Below the pieces are notes generated by a model, which saw nothing but the letters and a program-made list of their open reading frames with translations, made no database searches and was not told the DNA's origin. Shown here in pieces: positions 11,017 to 20,892 of a DNA stretch of 64,000 nucleotides (the stretch's first letter is position 1; each line of letters starts with the position of its first letter). Position numbers and translations under genes: made by a program. The DNA lies in the NCBI RefSeq assembly GCF_947507565.1, contig NC_089183.1:620001-684000 (forward strand). Direction: 5' to 3'. The stretch comes from Oscarella lobularis. Taxonomy: Eukaryota; Porifera; Homoscleromorpha; Homosclerophorida; Oscarellidae.

Positions 11017-11172
11017 ATGCGGGTCGTTCTTTTGTTCTTGCTGCTTGTTTGCGCTCAATTGCACGTCGCATCGGGAGGCGAAGATGTGCGCACATTAGTC
11101 AGTTCAAAGGTGCATACTCTTACCGAAGTTTTAGACAGCGCCGGGGCAACGAACTCGTCCCGGAGAAGTTAA
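11017..11172 (+). CDS. Small secreted peptide, copy 2
   Basis: This is a 51-aa single-exon frame. Residues 1-19 (MRVVLLFLLLVCAQLHVAS) form a signal peptide. The mature part is about 31 residues, Ser/Thr/Val-rich, Cys-free and ends in SSRRS, a possible dibasic site. Its 5' flank matches copy 1 (gctctggagttggttagcgcacgttat), while the mature region does not. It sits between the duplicated TOP3B 5' fragment and the real TOP3B promoter. No family is recognised; a peptide signal or simply a chance secreted frame are both possible. Confidence 0.4.
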   Translation: MRVVLLFLLLVCAQLHVASGGEDVRTLVSSKVHTLTEVLDSAGATNSSRRS

Positions 11173-11470
11173 AGAACGGCCTCCGGAAAAACCGACAAAA
11201 CCTCCCTGTGAAGGAAATCGACGTCCTGCAGTGGCATCGCTTTACCAGGCTGGAAATCAAAATCGCGTGTTCGGCTAGACATACATTTTAGTAGTTTTTC
11301 GGCCGGACTTCCTGCAGGCTGCTCTTAGCGATAAGTAAGTAATTGATTGACGACGATCTATTAGTACAAAGCACTCCCCGTCTTTCTGAAATGCTTTCTG
11401 GGGTAGAAAACACCCTGGAGATCGAAAAACACTTGTAGCCTAGTAGCGTGCTTGACGGGATCCACCCACA

Positions 11471-14400
11471 ATGAAGTCCGTCCTCATGGTCGCCGAGAAG
11501 CCGTCCCTGGCCACTTCGATCGCGAAAATTCTCTCGCACGGCAACTTCAAGTCGCGAAAGAGCGCGTGTCCCGCCTGCCAGGTGCACGAGTACGCCGGTC
11601 GCTTCAATCGAAGCGAAGCATTCTTCAAAATGACGTCAGTGTGCGGACACGTCTTCTCGCTCGACTTCCAGTCGCGCTACAACAACTGGGACGCCGTCGA
11701 TCCAGTAGAAAACGCTGCAAAATGAAAACGCATTTCCATATCTAGTCTTCAGATCGAGCTATTCGACGCCGAAACGGAGAAAAAGGAGGCGAATCCGAAG
11801 CTTCACATGGTGAAGTTTTTGCAGCAAGAGGTGCGCGCCATCGGTCTGCTTTATTTGAATTCACGGAGGGGGATTATTTTAGGCTCGCGGTGTCGATTAT
11901 CTCGTCTTGTGGCTCGACTGTGACAAGGAAGGAGAGAACATATGCTATGAGGTAGCCCAATGAATCTATATAGAGATAGATCTCAGCCAATCCATTTCAA
12001 GTCCCGAAACCCTTATAATTGGCTCTCTTAGGTTATTGATTCTGTGGGATCTTTCATGAAGCACACTTCTGGTTCTCAAGTAAAGGATTGAGATCCTTTT
12101 GTATTTTATAATCTCCTTTCTACTTTTTAGAATGTTTTCAGAGCTAAGTTCTCTGCTATAACTGACAAGGACATTCGCCAAGCGATGGAAACTCTCGGCA
12201 CACCCAATTTCAATGAGGCCCGTTCCGTCGACGCGAGACAGGAGTTGGATCTTCGTATAGGCTGCGCTTTTACGCGTTTCCAAACGCGATATTTTCAAGT
12301 AATCCTAAACCTTATAAGATTCATTTATATATAAGGATTGATTGCTGTAGGGAAAATACGGCGATTTGGACAGTTCCATCATTTCGTATGGCCCTTGCCA
12401 GACGCCCACGCTCGGTTTCTGCGTCGAACGTCACGATCAGATACAGTCATTTAAGCCGGAGTCGTACTGGCTTGTAGCAGTGAAAGTAAGATTCAGCCTT
12501 AGTTCCAACATCTGGGGGTGGAGGTTTTTTTATTGATCTTTGTTTGAAGGTTTCAGTCGGTTCCTTTGGCTCTCAAACGGTCTCTCTCGAGTGGGACAGA
12601 GTGCGACTATTCGATCGCGAAGCGGTCCAAATGTTCGTGTCTCGAGTGAAGGAATCGAAAACGGCGAAGTAGATCTCAACGTCTTTATGCAAGACCGGAC
12701 TAAGCTTTTGTGTTATAGAGTGTTGAGTGTGCAGCAGAAGGAGAAAACCAAAGCCCGTCCCATTGCTCTTAACACCGTCGAAATGCTTCGTACGGCGTCC
12801 TCCGGTCTCGGCATTGGGCCTCAGCATACGATGATGCTCGCCGAGAGACTTTACGTTCAGGCAATTCGACACCTTTGCTCGCTATTTCCTATAGAGAACG
12901 TTTGCGCACTTCTCAGGGATACATCAGCTATCCGCGAACAGAAACGACTCACTATCCAGAAAATTTTGACTTGAAGTAAGAGCTTGATTTTGAGCAGAAA
13001 CATAATAATGTCCTTGTTCTTTTGTTAATAAAGGGGAGCATTGAGGCAATTATCAGGACAGTCTTCGTGGGCGCCAACAGTCAAGGATCTCCTAAGCGGC
13101 AACATGCAAACTCCAAAGTAAAGACTCGTCGTAGTGACAGTTTCACACTGACTCATTTGCATTATTAGAAAGGGCCACGACGCTGGCGATCACCCGCCTA
13201 TCACTCCCTTACGCGCAGCCACTGAAACTGAACTAGGAGGCGACGCCTGGCGTCTCTATCGTTACATAGTGGACCATTTTATAGCCACGGTACATCGAAC
13301 AGATAATATAGTATTGAGGATCGTAGAGGGCTTCCTTCCCTCCCTTTAGCTTTCTCGCGACTGTCGTTACGTCATGACGACGGCGACGGTGGACGTCAAC
13401 GGGGAACTGTTCTCGTGCTCGGGAAAATCGGTGACCGAGCCCGGCTACACGGCCGTCATGACGTGGCAGGCGATTCCGAGCGACGAGCGAATGCCGGACG
13501 TCAAAAAAGGCGACACGCTGAACGTCGCCGACGTCAAGTTGGTCGAAAGACAGACGAGTCCACCGGACTATCTAACGGAAAGCGAACTCATAACCCTGAT
13601 GGAAAAGCATGGCATTGGAACAGTCAGTGAAGAAAGCGTCTGCTTTTTTTTATTGGGACTATACTTCTTTATAGGATGCCAGCATTCCTGTTCACATCAA
13701 TAATATATGTGAGAGGAACTACGTTAGTATTGCGTCGGGTAGAAGACTTATTCCAACTACGCTGGGAATCGTACTAGTTCACGGATATCAGAAAGTAATG
13801 ATATTGAATTTTTCACACACGCATCTATTTTTTTTCTATAGATCGATCCCGATCTAGTTTTGCCTACGATGCGATCTGCCGTCGAAGAGCAGCTGAATCT
13901 CATTTGTCACGGAAAGGCGAGTCCTTGTCTATAGCGTTCCCTTGTGATGCCTGTTTCAATTTGGGTTCTCCTTTAGGCTGACTTTGATTCGGTTCTTCGT
14001 CACACTTTGGATATTTTTACAAGAAAATTTCGCTACTTCGTCGAATACGTCACGAGTCTAGACGAGTTGTTTGAGGTCTCGTTCACGAAACTGTCCGAAA
14101 CGGGAAAACCACTTTCGAAGTACGAAAGCCGTTTATTTCCATGCACACTAATCATTATTTTCCCCGCAGATGTGGCATCTGTCGTCACTACATGAAGTTG
14201 GTGACGGCAAAGCCGACGCGACTTCACTGCAAGACGTGCGACAAAACCTATCGTTTACCTCAGAACGGTGCTATTAAATTATACAAGGTATGAGTGCAGT
14301 GAGGACTTAGTTAGAAGGAGTGCACTGAATTCTTACGATACAGGAGCTCAAGTGTCCTCTTGACGAATTCGAACTTGTCTTGTGGACTACAGGAACGAGA

Positions 14401-15076
14401 GGAAAGGTGAGCATAGCAGGGAGCTTCTGTTATCTGCTGAAGGGGGCTCCCTTAGTTCAAAATTTGCCTTGCACTGTCCCTTGTATCTAGACTGCTCCAG
14501 TATGTCCAAACTGCTACAACTATCCGCCCTTTCCCGCAATGTCCAAAGACTCGACGTGCTCCATGTGCACTCATCCAACTTGCAAGCACAGCATGACGGC
14601 ACATAAGGTCGGTGCTTGCTGGGAGTGCCCCTCTGGCGATCTCGTTCTCGATCCAACGTCCGGACCCAAATGGAAAATCGCCTGCAACAAGTAAGAAAGG
14701 GATTGGCGAATTTACCATAAACTATGTATTTTTAATTCAGATGCAACGTATTGATTCATTTGTGCGAGAACGCTTTTCGCGTGTCAAAGTCATCCACTCC
14801 TTGCGACGAGTGCAGTAGCTTTTACCTCGTGGACGTGGACTTCAATAAGGTAAGAAAGTAAGTTGGGCCTGCCATTCCTTGTCCTAGTCGTTTTGACGTA
14901 AGACCAACACGCCTCTATCCGGTGGCGAGACTCGTTATCAAGGATGCATCTTCTGCGATCCGGTTCTTAATCCGCTCGTTCAGCTGCATCACGCAGCGCG
15001 ACAGCACCCCATGTATCATAGAGGCCGTGGGCGTGGGCGAAGGCGAGGGCGTGGAAGAGGCCACAGAGGCCCCTGA
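11471..15076 (+). CDS. TOP3B: DNA topoisomerase 3-beta
   Basis: Twenty exons give 843 aa, near the vertebrate length (about 862). Exons: 11471-11704, 11753-11830, 11883-11951, 12032-12079, 12131-12298, 12351-12485, 12550-12668, 12719-12860, 12917-12975, 13034-13117, 13169-13289, 13350-13622, 13675-13794, 13842-13916, 13977-14119, 14170-14287, 14344-14406, 14491-14690, 14741-14849, 14903-15076. The protein opens with the TOPRIM strand [12 protein letters not shown] and has the acidic [11 protein letters not shown] motif. The active-site block [10 protein letters not shown] places the catalytic Tyr at residue 336. C-terminal Cys4 zinc ribbons are present, and the protein ends in an Arg/Gly (RGG-like) RNA-binding tail. 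TOP3B is a type IA enzyme that relaxes DNA and RNA by single-strand passage, usually with TDRD3. Introns 8 and 14 have GC donors (CAG|GCAATT and AAG|GCGAGT). Confidence 0.95.
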
Positions 15077-15488
15077 GATGTGCCACCAAATAGCTCTCAC
15101 CAGTGTAGAAAAACCGCTTAAATGTTTGTTGAATAAGAGCAGTTGCGTTTATTGGAAGCTACCTTCATAAGACAACTACCTCAGTGCTAATCATTTTGTG
15201 GACTCCTGTAGGTTCTTGCAATATATTGCTATGCGACTAACTCGTCCCAGTACCTTAACCGTAAAAGGTTGCTTACACTTAGGTAAACATGCAGGAGTTT
15301 CAGGAAGACAGCGTAGAATACTGTAGTTGGCAAAAACGCTAGAAGCATTGCACTCCAGAGATCTGACGGAATACCATCTTTCTAATACATAGTAACGAAA
15401 ACAAGAAAAACGAGAGGCCCATGCATAGGCTGCAAGCCAAAGAGGGATAAGAGATAATCGTCATCAAAAGTACCAATCTTTGCTGCAG
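15077..15488. other. Intergenic, 3' flanks of TOP3B and first 7TM gene
   Basis: Convergent 3' regions. No exon or repeat is clear. Confidence 0.5.
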
Positions 15489-16658
15489 TCAATTTGTGTC
15501 ACTTGGTAGAAGTCTAGTGGGAAGAAGCGATTCGCTGTCATTGGCCACATCTTCTATTGGAATGGGTCTCCCGATTTTGAAGCACAATCTTTGTTTGACT
15601 TTTTTTAGTGTAAGTATAAAGGGTTGTGAAGTTAGGGTGAAGGTAAGAGGATTGCTTAATGCAACAACAGCCAGCGGCAGCATTATTTCTAAATTCTCAA
15701 CCTCAACAACCGTCAACGCCACGGCAACGCCCCAGCCTATTACAGTGATAATTGTTATAGAAACCAGACGAAGACTGATTCCACCAAGACTTGTTGATAG
15801 ACCTGTGAATGAAGAATTTGTTGCGCTGAGACTCAATAGTTTTCTTGCAATTGTTAAGTATATTCCTGCTGTCATCAGTATGAAACAGCCAACAATCAAC
15901 AAAACAACGTTTAGGTATTGTTTAGACTGTAGAAATGAAAGCACCGGAAGACAACGTTGTGGATATATAATAGAAAAAGTCGAATTGTCCGGGATAAGTT
16001 GATTAGTCACTCTGCTTGAATCCTTTACTTCTTGTGTTTCTATCACATAACCAAACCAAATGCCCTTTGTCAGTACTAGATCACATGTGGCACCAGCTAC
16101 AGCCATAAGCCACCCTGAGCATAAAAAAACTGTAACACACCAACGTGAAAGGCGTCTTATACAGCAGAACCTGCCAAAAAATACTGTTGCGTAATAAACA
16201 GCAATTGTGAAGCCAATCATGGCAGAAACAAGTACGCACGTATTTTCCAAAATTTGACAAGTAACGCAGAGCGACTTCATAAGCGGTATGTAGTTCGGTG
16301 AGACCCAGGCAAAACAGAAAAAATGGTCGGACATCAAAACGTAAATAAGAAAATGTGCTCCGAAGAGAAAATCCGCAACAGACAAATTGATGACGAGTAT
16401 TGATGGTATGCTATTCCGTTGCTCTTTTTTCGATAGTAAACGCCATGCTATGACACCTATGTTTCCAGCAACGATTAATACGCTTAGGACCAGCCAAATA
16501 GCCTGAACGACAGATGTATCCGCAAGTGCGTCGTAGAAGCCGTAAAAGTCGATGATGCCTTCCCAGACTAGACCTCGCGTTTTGTTGCACAGCGGAGTAA
16601 GGTTAAAGAAATAGTATTCAGTACTAAGAGTTGGTGCAGGAGTAGACAAAGCTTTCAT
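15489..16658 (-). CDS. Rhodopsin-class 7TM receptor 1 of the array
   Basis: This intronless 389-aa receptor has seven hydrophobic helices starting near residue 54. Family marks are GN in TM1, NSIPSILVINLSVADFLFG in TM2 (the class A LxxAD core), Cys in SLC at the top of TM3 pairing with ECL2 Cys in RCLP, GW in TM6 and SNPLTF in TM7, the NPxxY equivalent. The TM2 and TM7 wording is closest to the LGR/relaxin (glycoprotein hormone receptor) branch, but there is no LRR ectodomain; the N-terminus is about 50 residues with NLT and NKT glycosites. The DRY motif after TM3 is absent; FGRFCCIRR stands there. ECL2 carries NQLIPDNST and the tail carries IGRPIPIEDVANDSESL, both shared across the array. 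Ligand and G-protein coupling are unknown. Here the TM3-TM4 loop reads RRLSRW. Confidence 0.85.
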   Translation of the reverse strand: MKALSTPAPTLSTEYYFFNLTPLCNKTRGLVWEGIIDFYGFYDALADTSVVQAIWLVLSVLIVAGNIGVIAWRLLSKKEQRNSIPSILVINLSVADFLFGAHFLIYVLMSDHFFCFAWVSPNYIPLMKSLCVTCQILENTCVLVSAMIGFTIAVYYATVFFGRFCCIRRLSRWCVTVFLCSGWLMAVAGATCDLVLTKGIWFGYVIETQEVKDSSRVTNQLIPDNSTFSIIYPQRCLPVLSFLQSKQYLNVVLLIVGCFILMTAGIYLTIARKLLSLSATNSSFTGLSTSLGGISLRLVSITIITVIGWGVAVALTVVEVENLEIMLPLAVVALSNPLTFTLTSQPFILTLKKVKQRLCFKIGRPIPIEDVANDSESLLPTRLLPSDTN

Positions 16659-16949
16659 TTATCTGGCGTTCGCCGCAGAGCTACCGTTGTAATCAACCCG
16701 TCACGTGGTACAAACGTTTAGCATTTCTGACGTCGCTTTGTCAAAAACGAACAGAATTAAGTCCCTCTCAGAAGGCTTGTAGTTATCGCGCAGTCCGTTC
16801 ATGTGTATTATATAACACACTATTATTAATTTAGCATGCATGAGTGCGCTATACCTAAACTAAACCGTAAATAGGTAGAGTAGAAACTAGACTAACTCAA
16901 GCAGCCATGCACACAAGTTCTATATCGTTCAGACATTTGCCTTTAGAAA

Positions 16950-18173
16950 TTACTCTAGGCTGTCGCTTGGCGGAGCTTGCGTAGGGATGAGAGAATCACT
17001 GTCGATACTCACATCTTCTATTGGAATAGGCCTCCCAAGCTTGAAAAAGACGATTCGTTTGCATTGTCTCATGGCCTTCAGAAACGGCGTCGACGTTAAA
17101 GTAAAGGTAAGTGGGTTGCAGAGTGCAATCAGAGCGAACGGTAAAACTCGCACTAACCATGAATAAGATGAAAAGGCTAGACCGATGAACGCACCCCAGC
17201 ACAGGAAACTGATAACCGCTATAGCTATGAGACGAAAGCCAAGCCCGCCAAATCGTATTGTCAAAGTGGTAGATGCTCGTAGTCGTACCATTTTCACGAC
17301 CATTGCCAGGTAAATTCCAGCCGCTAGTAGCACCAGTATGCACATGATTCCAAATACGGCTCCTTCTGTTTCTGACTCCACGTCTATGGAATTACCTGGC
17401 AGAAGTATCAAGAGAGCATTGCTAATTGGAATGCAGCTTTGCAGAAATATGACTGATAAGGTCGAATTGTTTGGGATAAGTTGATCATTGGCATTGCTTG
17501 CGAGATAAACGTCCTGCGTTTTTACGGTGTACAACTTCGTGTAGAAGTCGGCGGATATCTCTTTGGCTGCAACGGCCGCTGCAGCCGCAATAATCCACTC
17601 TGTGCAGAGAACGAATATGAAACATGTTCGAGAAAACCGTCCTCCGCAGCAACATCGTCCAAACACGGCCGTTGCGTAGTAGAAAGCGATAGTGGCTGTA
17701 AGCATGCTAGAAACGAGAATGCTTCCAGTTTCGGTTAGTCCAGAAATGTAGCAGAGTGATGTCATGAGCGTCGTGTAGTTCGGTGAGAGCCAAGCGAAGC
17801 AGAGCCAATCGGTGTAGAGTAGGAGAAAGATGAGTGATTGCACGCCGAGGAGCAGGTCTGCGGCAGCTAGATTGATGACGAGCATTGACGGAATGCTGTT
17901 TCGTTGGTCGCGATTTCTCGAACAACGCCATACTATGACGACGAGATTGCCAGCGATGATGACTGAGTAAAGAATGAGCCAAAGTATGTACACTTCGTTT
18001 ACGTGTCTGTCGGTGGCGTTTCTGTCCAAATCCCATACGATGCCCTGCGATGTATTGCACGTGAGGTACGCGTATCCCGGGATGATGTTGACGCTTTCAA
18101 AGCCAGCAGTTGCTGCAGGCAGAGATGTCGGGTCTTTTTCCATTTCGTCTATCCGTAGTAGTGATTTGGTCAA
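16950..18173 (-). CDS. Rhodopsin-class 7TM receptor 2 of the array
   Basis: This is an intronless frame of 407 aa. Translation may start at Met11 (MEKDPTSLPAATAG), which aligns with the start of receptor 6. TM2 reads NSIPSMLVINLAAADLLLG, and the post-TM3 segment is FGRCCCGGRFSR rather than DRY. TM6 has the class-A-like FLCWG. ECL2 keeps DQLIPNNST with its disulfide Cys, and TM7 is CNPLTFTLTSTPF. The C-tail LGRPIPIEDVSIDSDSLIPT follows the array consensus with SDSL for SESL. ECL3 and the TM5 entrance are longer than in receptor 1, with an acidic DVESETEG insert. About 170 bp upstream lies a broken sulfatase fragment, so this gene borders one of the duplication scars. Confidence 0.85.
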   Translation of the reverse strand: MTKSLLRIDEMEKDPTSLPAATAGFESVNIIPGYAYLTCNTSQGIVWDLDRNATDRHVNEVYILWLILYSVIIAGNLVVIVWRCSRNRDQRNSIPSMLVINLAAADLLLGVQSLIFLLLYTDWLCFAWLSPNYTTLMTSLCYISGLTETGSILVSSMLTATIAFYYATAVFGRCCCGGRFSRTCFIFVLCTEWIIAAAAAVAAKEISADFYTKLYTVKTQDVYLASNANDQLIPNNSTLSVIFLQSCIPISNALLILLPGNSIDVESETEGAVFGIMCILVLLAAGIYLAMVVKMVRLRASTTLTIRFGGLGFRLIAIAVISFLCWGAFIGLAFSSYSWLVRVLPFALIALCNPLTFTLTSTPFLKAMRQCKRIVFFKLGRPIPIEDVSIDSDSLIPTQAPPSDSLE

Positions 18174-18346
18174 CTTCTGCTGGGGAAACGATATCTCTCC
18201 CTATTGAAACTGGATAGTGCAGCGACCCAATCATAGACCGACGTTGTAATGTAATCATTTAAATGACACCAGCCCACGCAACAAACAACTGGGATAACCC
18301 TAAATGTGCGCAATAGGTACTGGAGTACTGTATAGATGTGAACGTT

Positions 18347-18450
18347 TACCAACAAGTTTGTGCAATTATCTGCTGAGCTCTTTCACCACGTACTGATTTT
18401 TTGAGGCGATGTTTTCGTTTTCAAATGCACTGAAGTCGGCCTCGTCGTCG
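18347..18450 (-). pseudogene. Fragment of the iduronate-2-sulfatase 3' end
   Basis: This stretch closely matches the last 35 or so codons of the sulfatase at 23941 (for example the identical run ctctttcaccacgt, then gattttttgaggcgat). The adjoining 160 bp at 18185-18340 also matches the sulfatase 3' flank at 23775-23935. It has no start or catalytic region and ends abruptly after the gtcgtcg tract. It is a non-functional segmental copy. Confidence 0.85.
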
Positions 18451-18624
18451 CAAGTGTAGTCTTTGCTGTCACGGCATGCAGATGGTCCTGTGCATAATTA
18501 CTTACGTATTCTGCTGGACAAGCAACGTCTTAGATGTTGAAACAAATTAATGAAAAGATTCTATGTTCCCTATTAATTAATTAACCCATAAGCCCACAAG
18601 GAATACAAAAAGTTTTTGCCGCAG

Positions 18625-19923
18625 TCAGTTAGTGTCACTTGGTAAAGCTTTAGTAGAAATGAGGGATTCGCTGTCATTGATCACGTCTTCAATGGGAATG
18701 GTTCTTCCAATCTTGTAGCATGCCATTTGTTTGAACTTTGTCACTGCCTTCAGAAAAGGTTTTGAAGTGAGAGTGAACGTAAGAGGGTTGCTCAGCGCAA
18801 CAAAAGCACACGGCAGCGTTAGCCCAAAGCGTAAAGAGAACGTAAAAAAGAGAGCAGCAGCAGTAATCCAACCCAAAAGAGTGATCAATGCTATAGCAAC
18901 AAGGCGGAAACCAAGTCCACCCACACTTGTCGATAGGTTTGGTATGGCGTTTGACGCTCTGAGTCGCAATAGCTTTATCACAATTGCAATGTATGTACCT
19001 CCTGTTATTAGTACAAGAACGCACATGATTGCAAAAACGATTGGTATTGGTAATAAATGAACGTCCATGCCAGAAGAGCCAATTTTACTAAATAGAAAAC
19101 TATAGGAAAGCAGTGGAAGACAATCCATTGGGGAGATAAGAGCAAAGGTTGAATTGTCTGGAATTAGTCGATTGGTCACGTTGTTTGCATCTTTTATTTC
19201 TTGCGTTTTCACAGTGTATGCGAGCCCAAAATGATTGGATGTCAATATGACATTGCAGGTTGCAACTATGACAGCAATAATCCACTCTGCAGAAAGAAAC
19301 GCTGTTAGACAGCGACGCGAAAAGGGTCTTATACAGAAGAATCGGCCAAAAACTACAGCTGCATAATAAAAAGCAATCGTGGCGCCAAGCATGGCAGAAG
19401 CACATATGCACGTAGTTTCCAAAAAGGCACAAATAACACACAGTGACATCATGAGTGGTATGTCATTGGGTGATACCCAAGCAGAGCAGAGAAATTTTCC
19501 AGACATCAAGACATACACACAAAGTTGAATTCCGAGAAAAAAGTCCGCAAAAGCGAGATTTATGACAAGTATTGATGGTATGCTATTCCGTTGCTCCTTT
19601 TTCGATAAACAGCGCCACTGTATGACAGCCATATTGCCGGCAACGATTAGTAAGCTAAGAGCCAGCCAAATGGCACTGCCATCCTGCAAGGCGGATGCAT
19701 CCACAGGATCACCGTAGTTATCCTTCCAGACTAGACCCCGGCGACCTCGCGTCTCGTTACATAGCGGAGAAACGTTAAAGAAATCATAGTTGTATCGTTC
19801 AGGAACAACAGTTGGTGCAGCAATAGACGAATTTTCCATAAGCTTTCTTTGGGTACCTAATAGCCGGGCTCCAAAGAAATCGTAGTCACATGACAAAAAC
19901 TTGAGTCTTTTCGGACGTCGCAA
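18625..19923 (-). CDS. Rhodopsin-class 7TM receptor 3 of the array
   Basis: The longest frame is 432 aa. Met29 (MENSSIAAPT, ATG at 19839) is the more likely start, because it aligns with the short N-termini of the neighbours and the first 28 residues are basic and unlike a leader. TM1 has VAGNMAVI, TM2 NSIPSILVINLAFADFFLG, post-TM3 FGRFFCIRPFSRR, TM6 LITLLGW and TM7 SNPLTFTLTSKPF. ECL2 carries KTQEIKDANNVTNRLIPDN with the following Cys. The tail is IGRTIPIEDVINDSESLIST and ends PSDTN like receptors 1 and 4. The sequence just upstream (19855-20130) recurs upstream of the sulfatase, so promoter and gene body have separate duplication histories. Confidence 0.83.
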   Translation of the reverse strand: MRRPKRLKFLSCDYDFFGARLLGTQRKLMENSSIAAPTVVPERYNYDFFNVSPLCNETRGRRGLVWKDNYGDPVDASALQDGSAIWLALSLLIVAGNMAVIQWRCLSKKEQRNSIPSILVINLAFADFFLGIQLCVYVLMSGKFLCSAWVSPNDIPLMMSLCVICAFLETTCICASAMLGATIAFYYAAVVFGRFFCIRPFSRRCLTAFLSAEWIIAVIVATCNVILTSNHFGLAYTVKTQEIKDANNVTNRLIPDNSTFALISPMDCLPLLSYSFLFSKIGSSGMDVHLLPIPIVFAIMCVLVLITGGTYIAIVIKLLRLRASNAIPNLSTSVGGLGFRLVAIALITLLGWITAAALFFTFSLRFGLTLPCAFVALSNPLTFTLTSKPFLKAVTKFKQMACYKIGRTIPIEDVINDSESLISTKALPSDTN

Positions 19924-20290
19924 AAAGCTTAGCTCTTCAAGCGATCACTATTCTTTGTTTAACGTATGATTAATATTCTTTGTGTTTGTTTTCAGAAAAT
20001 TGGGGCCTCTTTCGAGGAAAATCGAAATTCGAAGTCCCTCTTCGCCTAATCGTTTAGATGGGTATTGAACGAGGCTTTTACTTGACTCGTCTCTTACTTA
20101 AAACGAGTAAGGAACCGTAAAAGCGTACGTCTACGTAACATGCAAATGCCGTCGGCCAAGTTCCGTCGAGCTAGCTGTCTGCTTGGTCATGCCCGCGTAG
20201 AAATAAGAGGTTCGTTTTCAGAGACCAGATCTTCTATTCCCATGGGTCTCCCAATTTTGAACCCTTGAACACAGCACCTTGTCTCACTCT
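19855..20290 (-). pseudogene. Segmental copy: sulfatase-upstream spacer plus receptor C-terminal fragment
   Basis: From 19855 to about 20130 this region matches 25605-25860 (shared tagccgggctcca, cttttcggacgtcg and tcgtttagatgggta). From about 20160 to 20290 it matches the 3' end of receptor 6 (26040-26135), including the codons for the IED tail motif, but the frame is short and broken. The left end overlaps the upstream region of receptor 3. It is a decayed duplicate with no intact gene. Confidence 0.75.
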
Positions 20291-20385
20291 AGGGAAAATG
20301 ATATCGCTATCCCTCTCCCTATTGAAAGCGTAGCGATCCAATCATAGACAGACTTCGTAATTTCATCATTTAAACGACAGCCCAC

Positions 20386-20560
20386 GCTATCCGGTGGCGA
20401 GACTCGTTATCAAGGATGCATCTTCTGCGATCCGGTTCCTAATCCGCTCGTTCAGCTGCATCACGCAGCGCGACAGCACCCCATGTATCATAGAGACCGT
20501 GGGCGAGGACGTGGGCGAAGGCGAGGGCGTGGAAGAGGCTACAGAGGCCCATGAGATGTG
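20386..20560 (+). pseudogene. Copy of the TOP3B last exon
   Basis: About 175 bp is nearly identical to TOP3B exon 20 (14912-15080), including the zinc-ribbon CIFCDP codons and the Arg/Gly tail. It starts partway into the exon with no acceptor and no upstream TOP3B exons, and the stop region has changed (cccatgag for cccctgag). It lies in plus orientation inside the minus-strand 7TM array. The sequence to its left (20270-20385) is a third copy of the sulfatase 3' flank, so two unrelated fragments were joined. Confidence 0.85.
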
Positions 20561-20570
20561 CTACTAATAA

Positions 20571-20892
20571 ATCAATTTCTGAATGGACTACAGACTAAGT
20601 GGTTGCAACGCTAATACGTAATTTACGTACATTTAGACCCTCACTTATTTGACTTCCCAGTGAGCTGATCGCTGAGTCAAACGAAAATGTTAGGTATTCG
20701 ATTAAGCATACCGCAGCAATGCGAATCAGCGTAGAAGTAACCCCTATACGGTAGGATCTGATACAGCCGTGACAGTGAAACACAGCACGTTCCATACATT
20801 GATTAATGAAAGCAATAACAAAATGATCCATATAAAGAAGCACGCAGCGCAAAATAGATATCTTTTGTCACAAGTACCAGTTTTTGCTGCAG
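20571..20892. other. Intergenic
   Basis: This is the 3' flank of receptor 4. No exon is evident. Confidence 0.45.
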
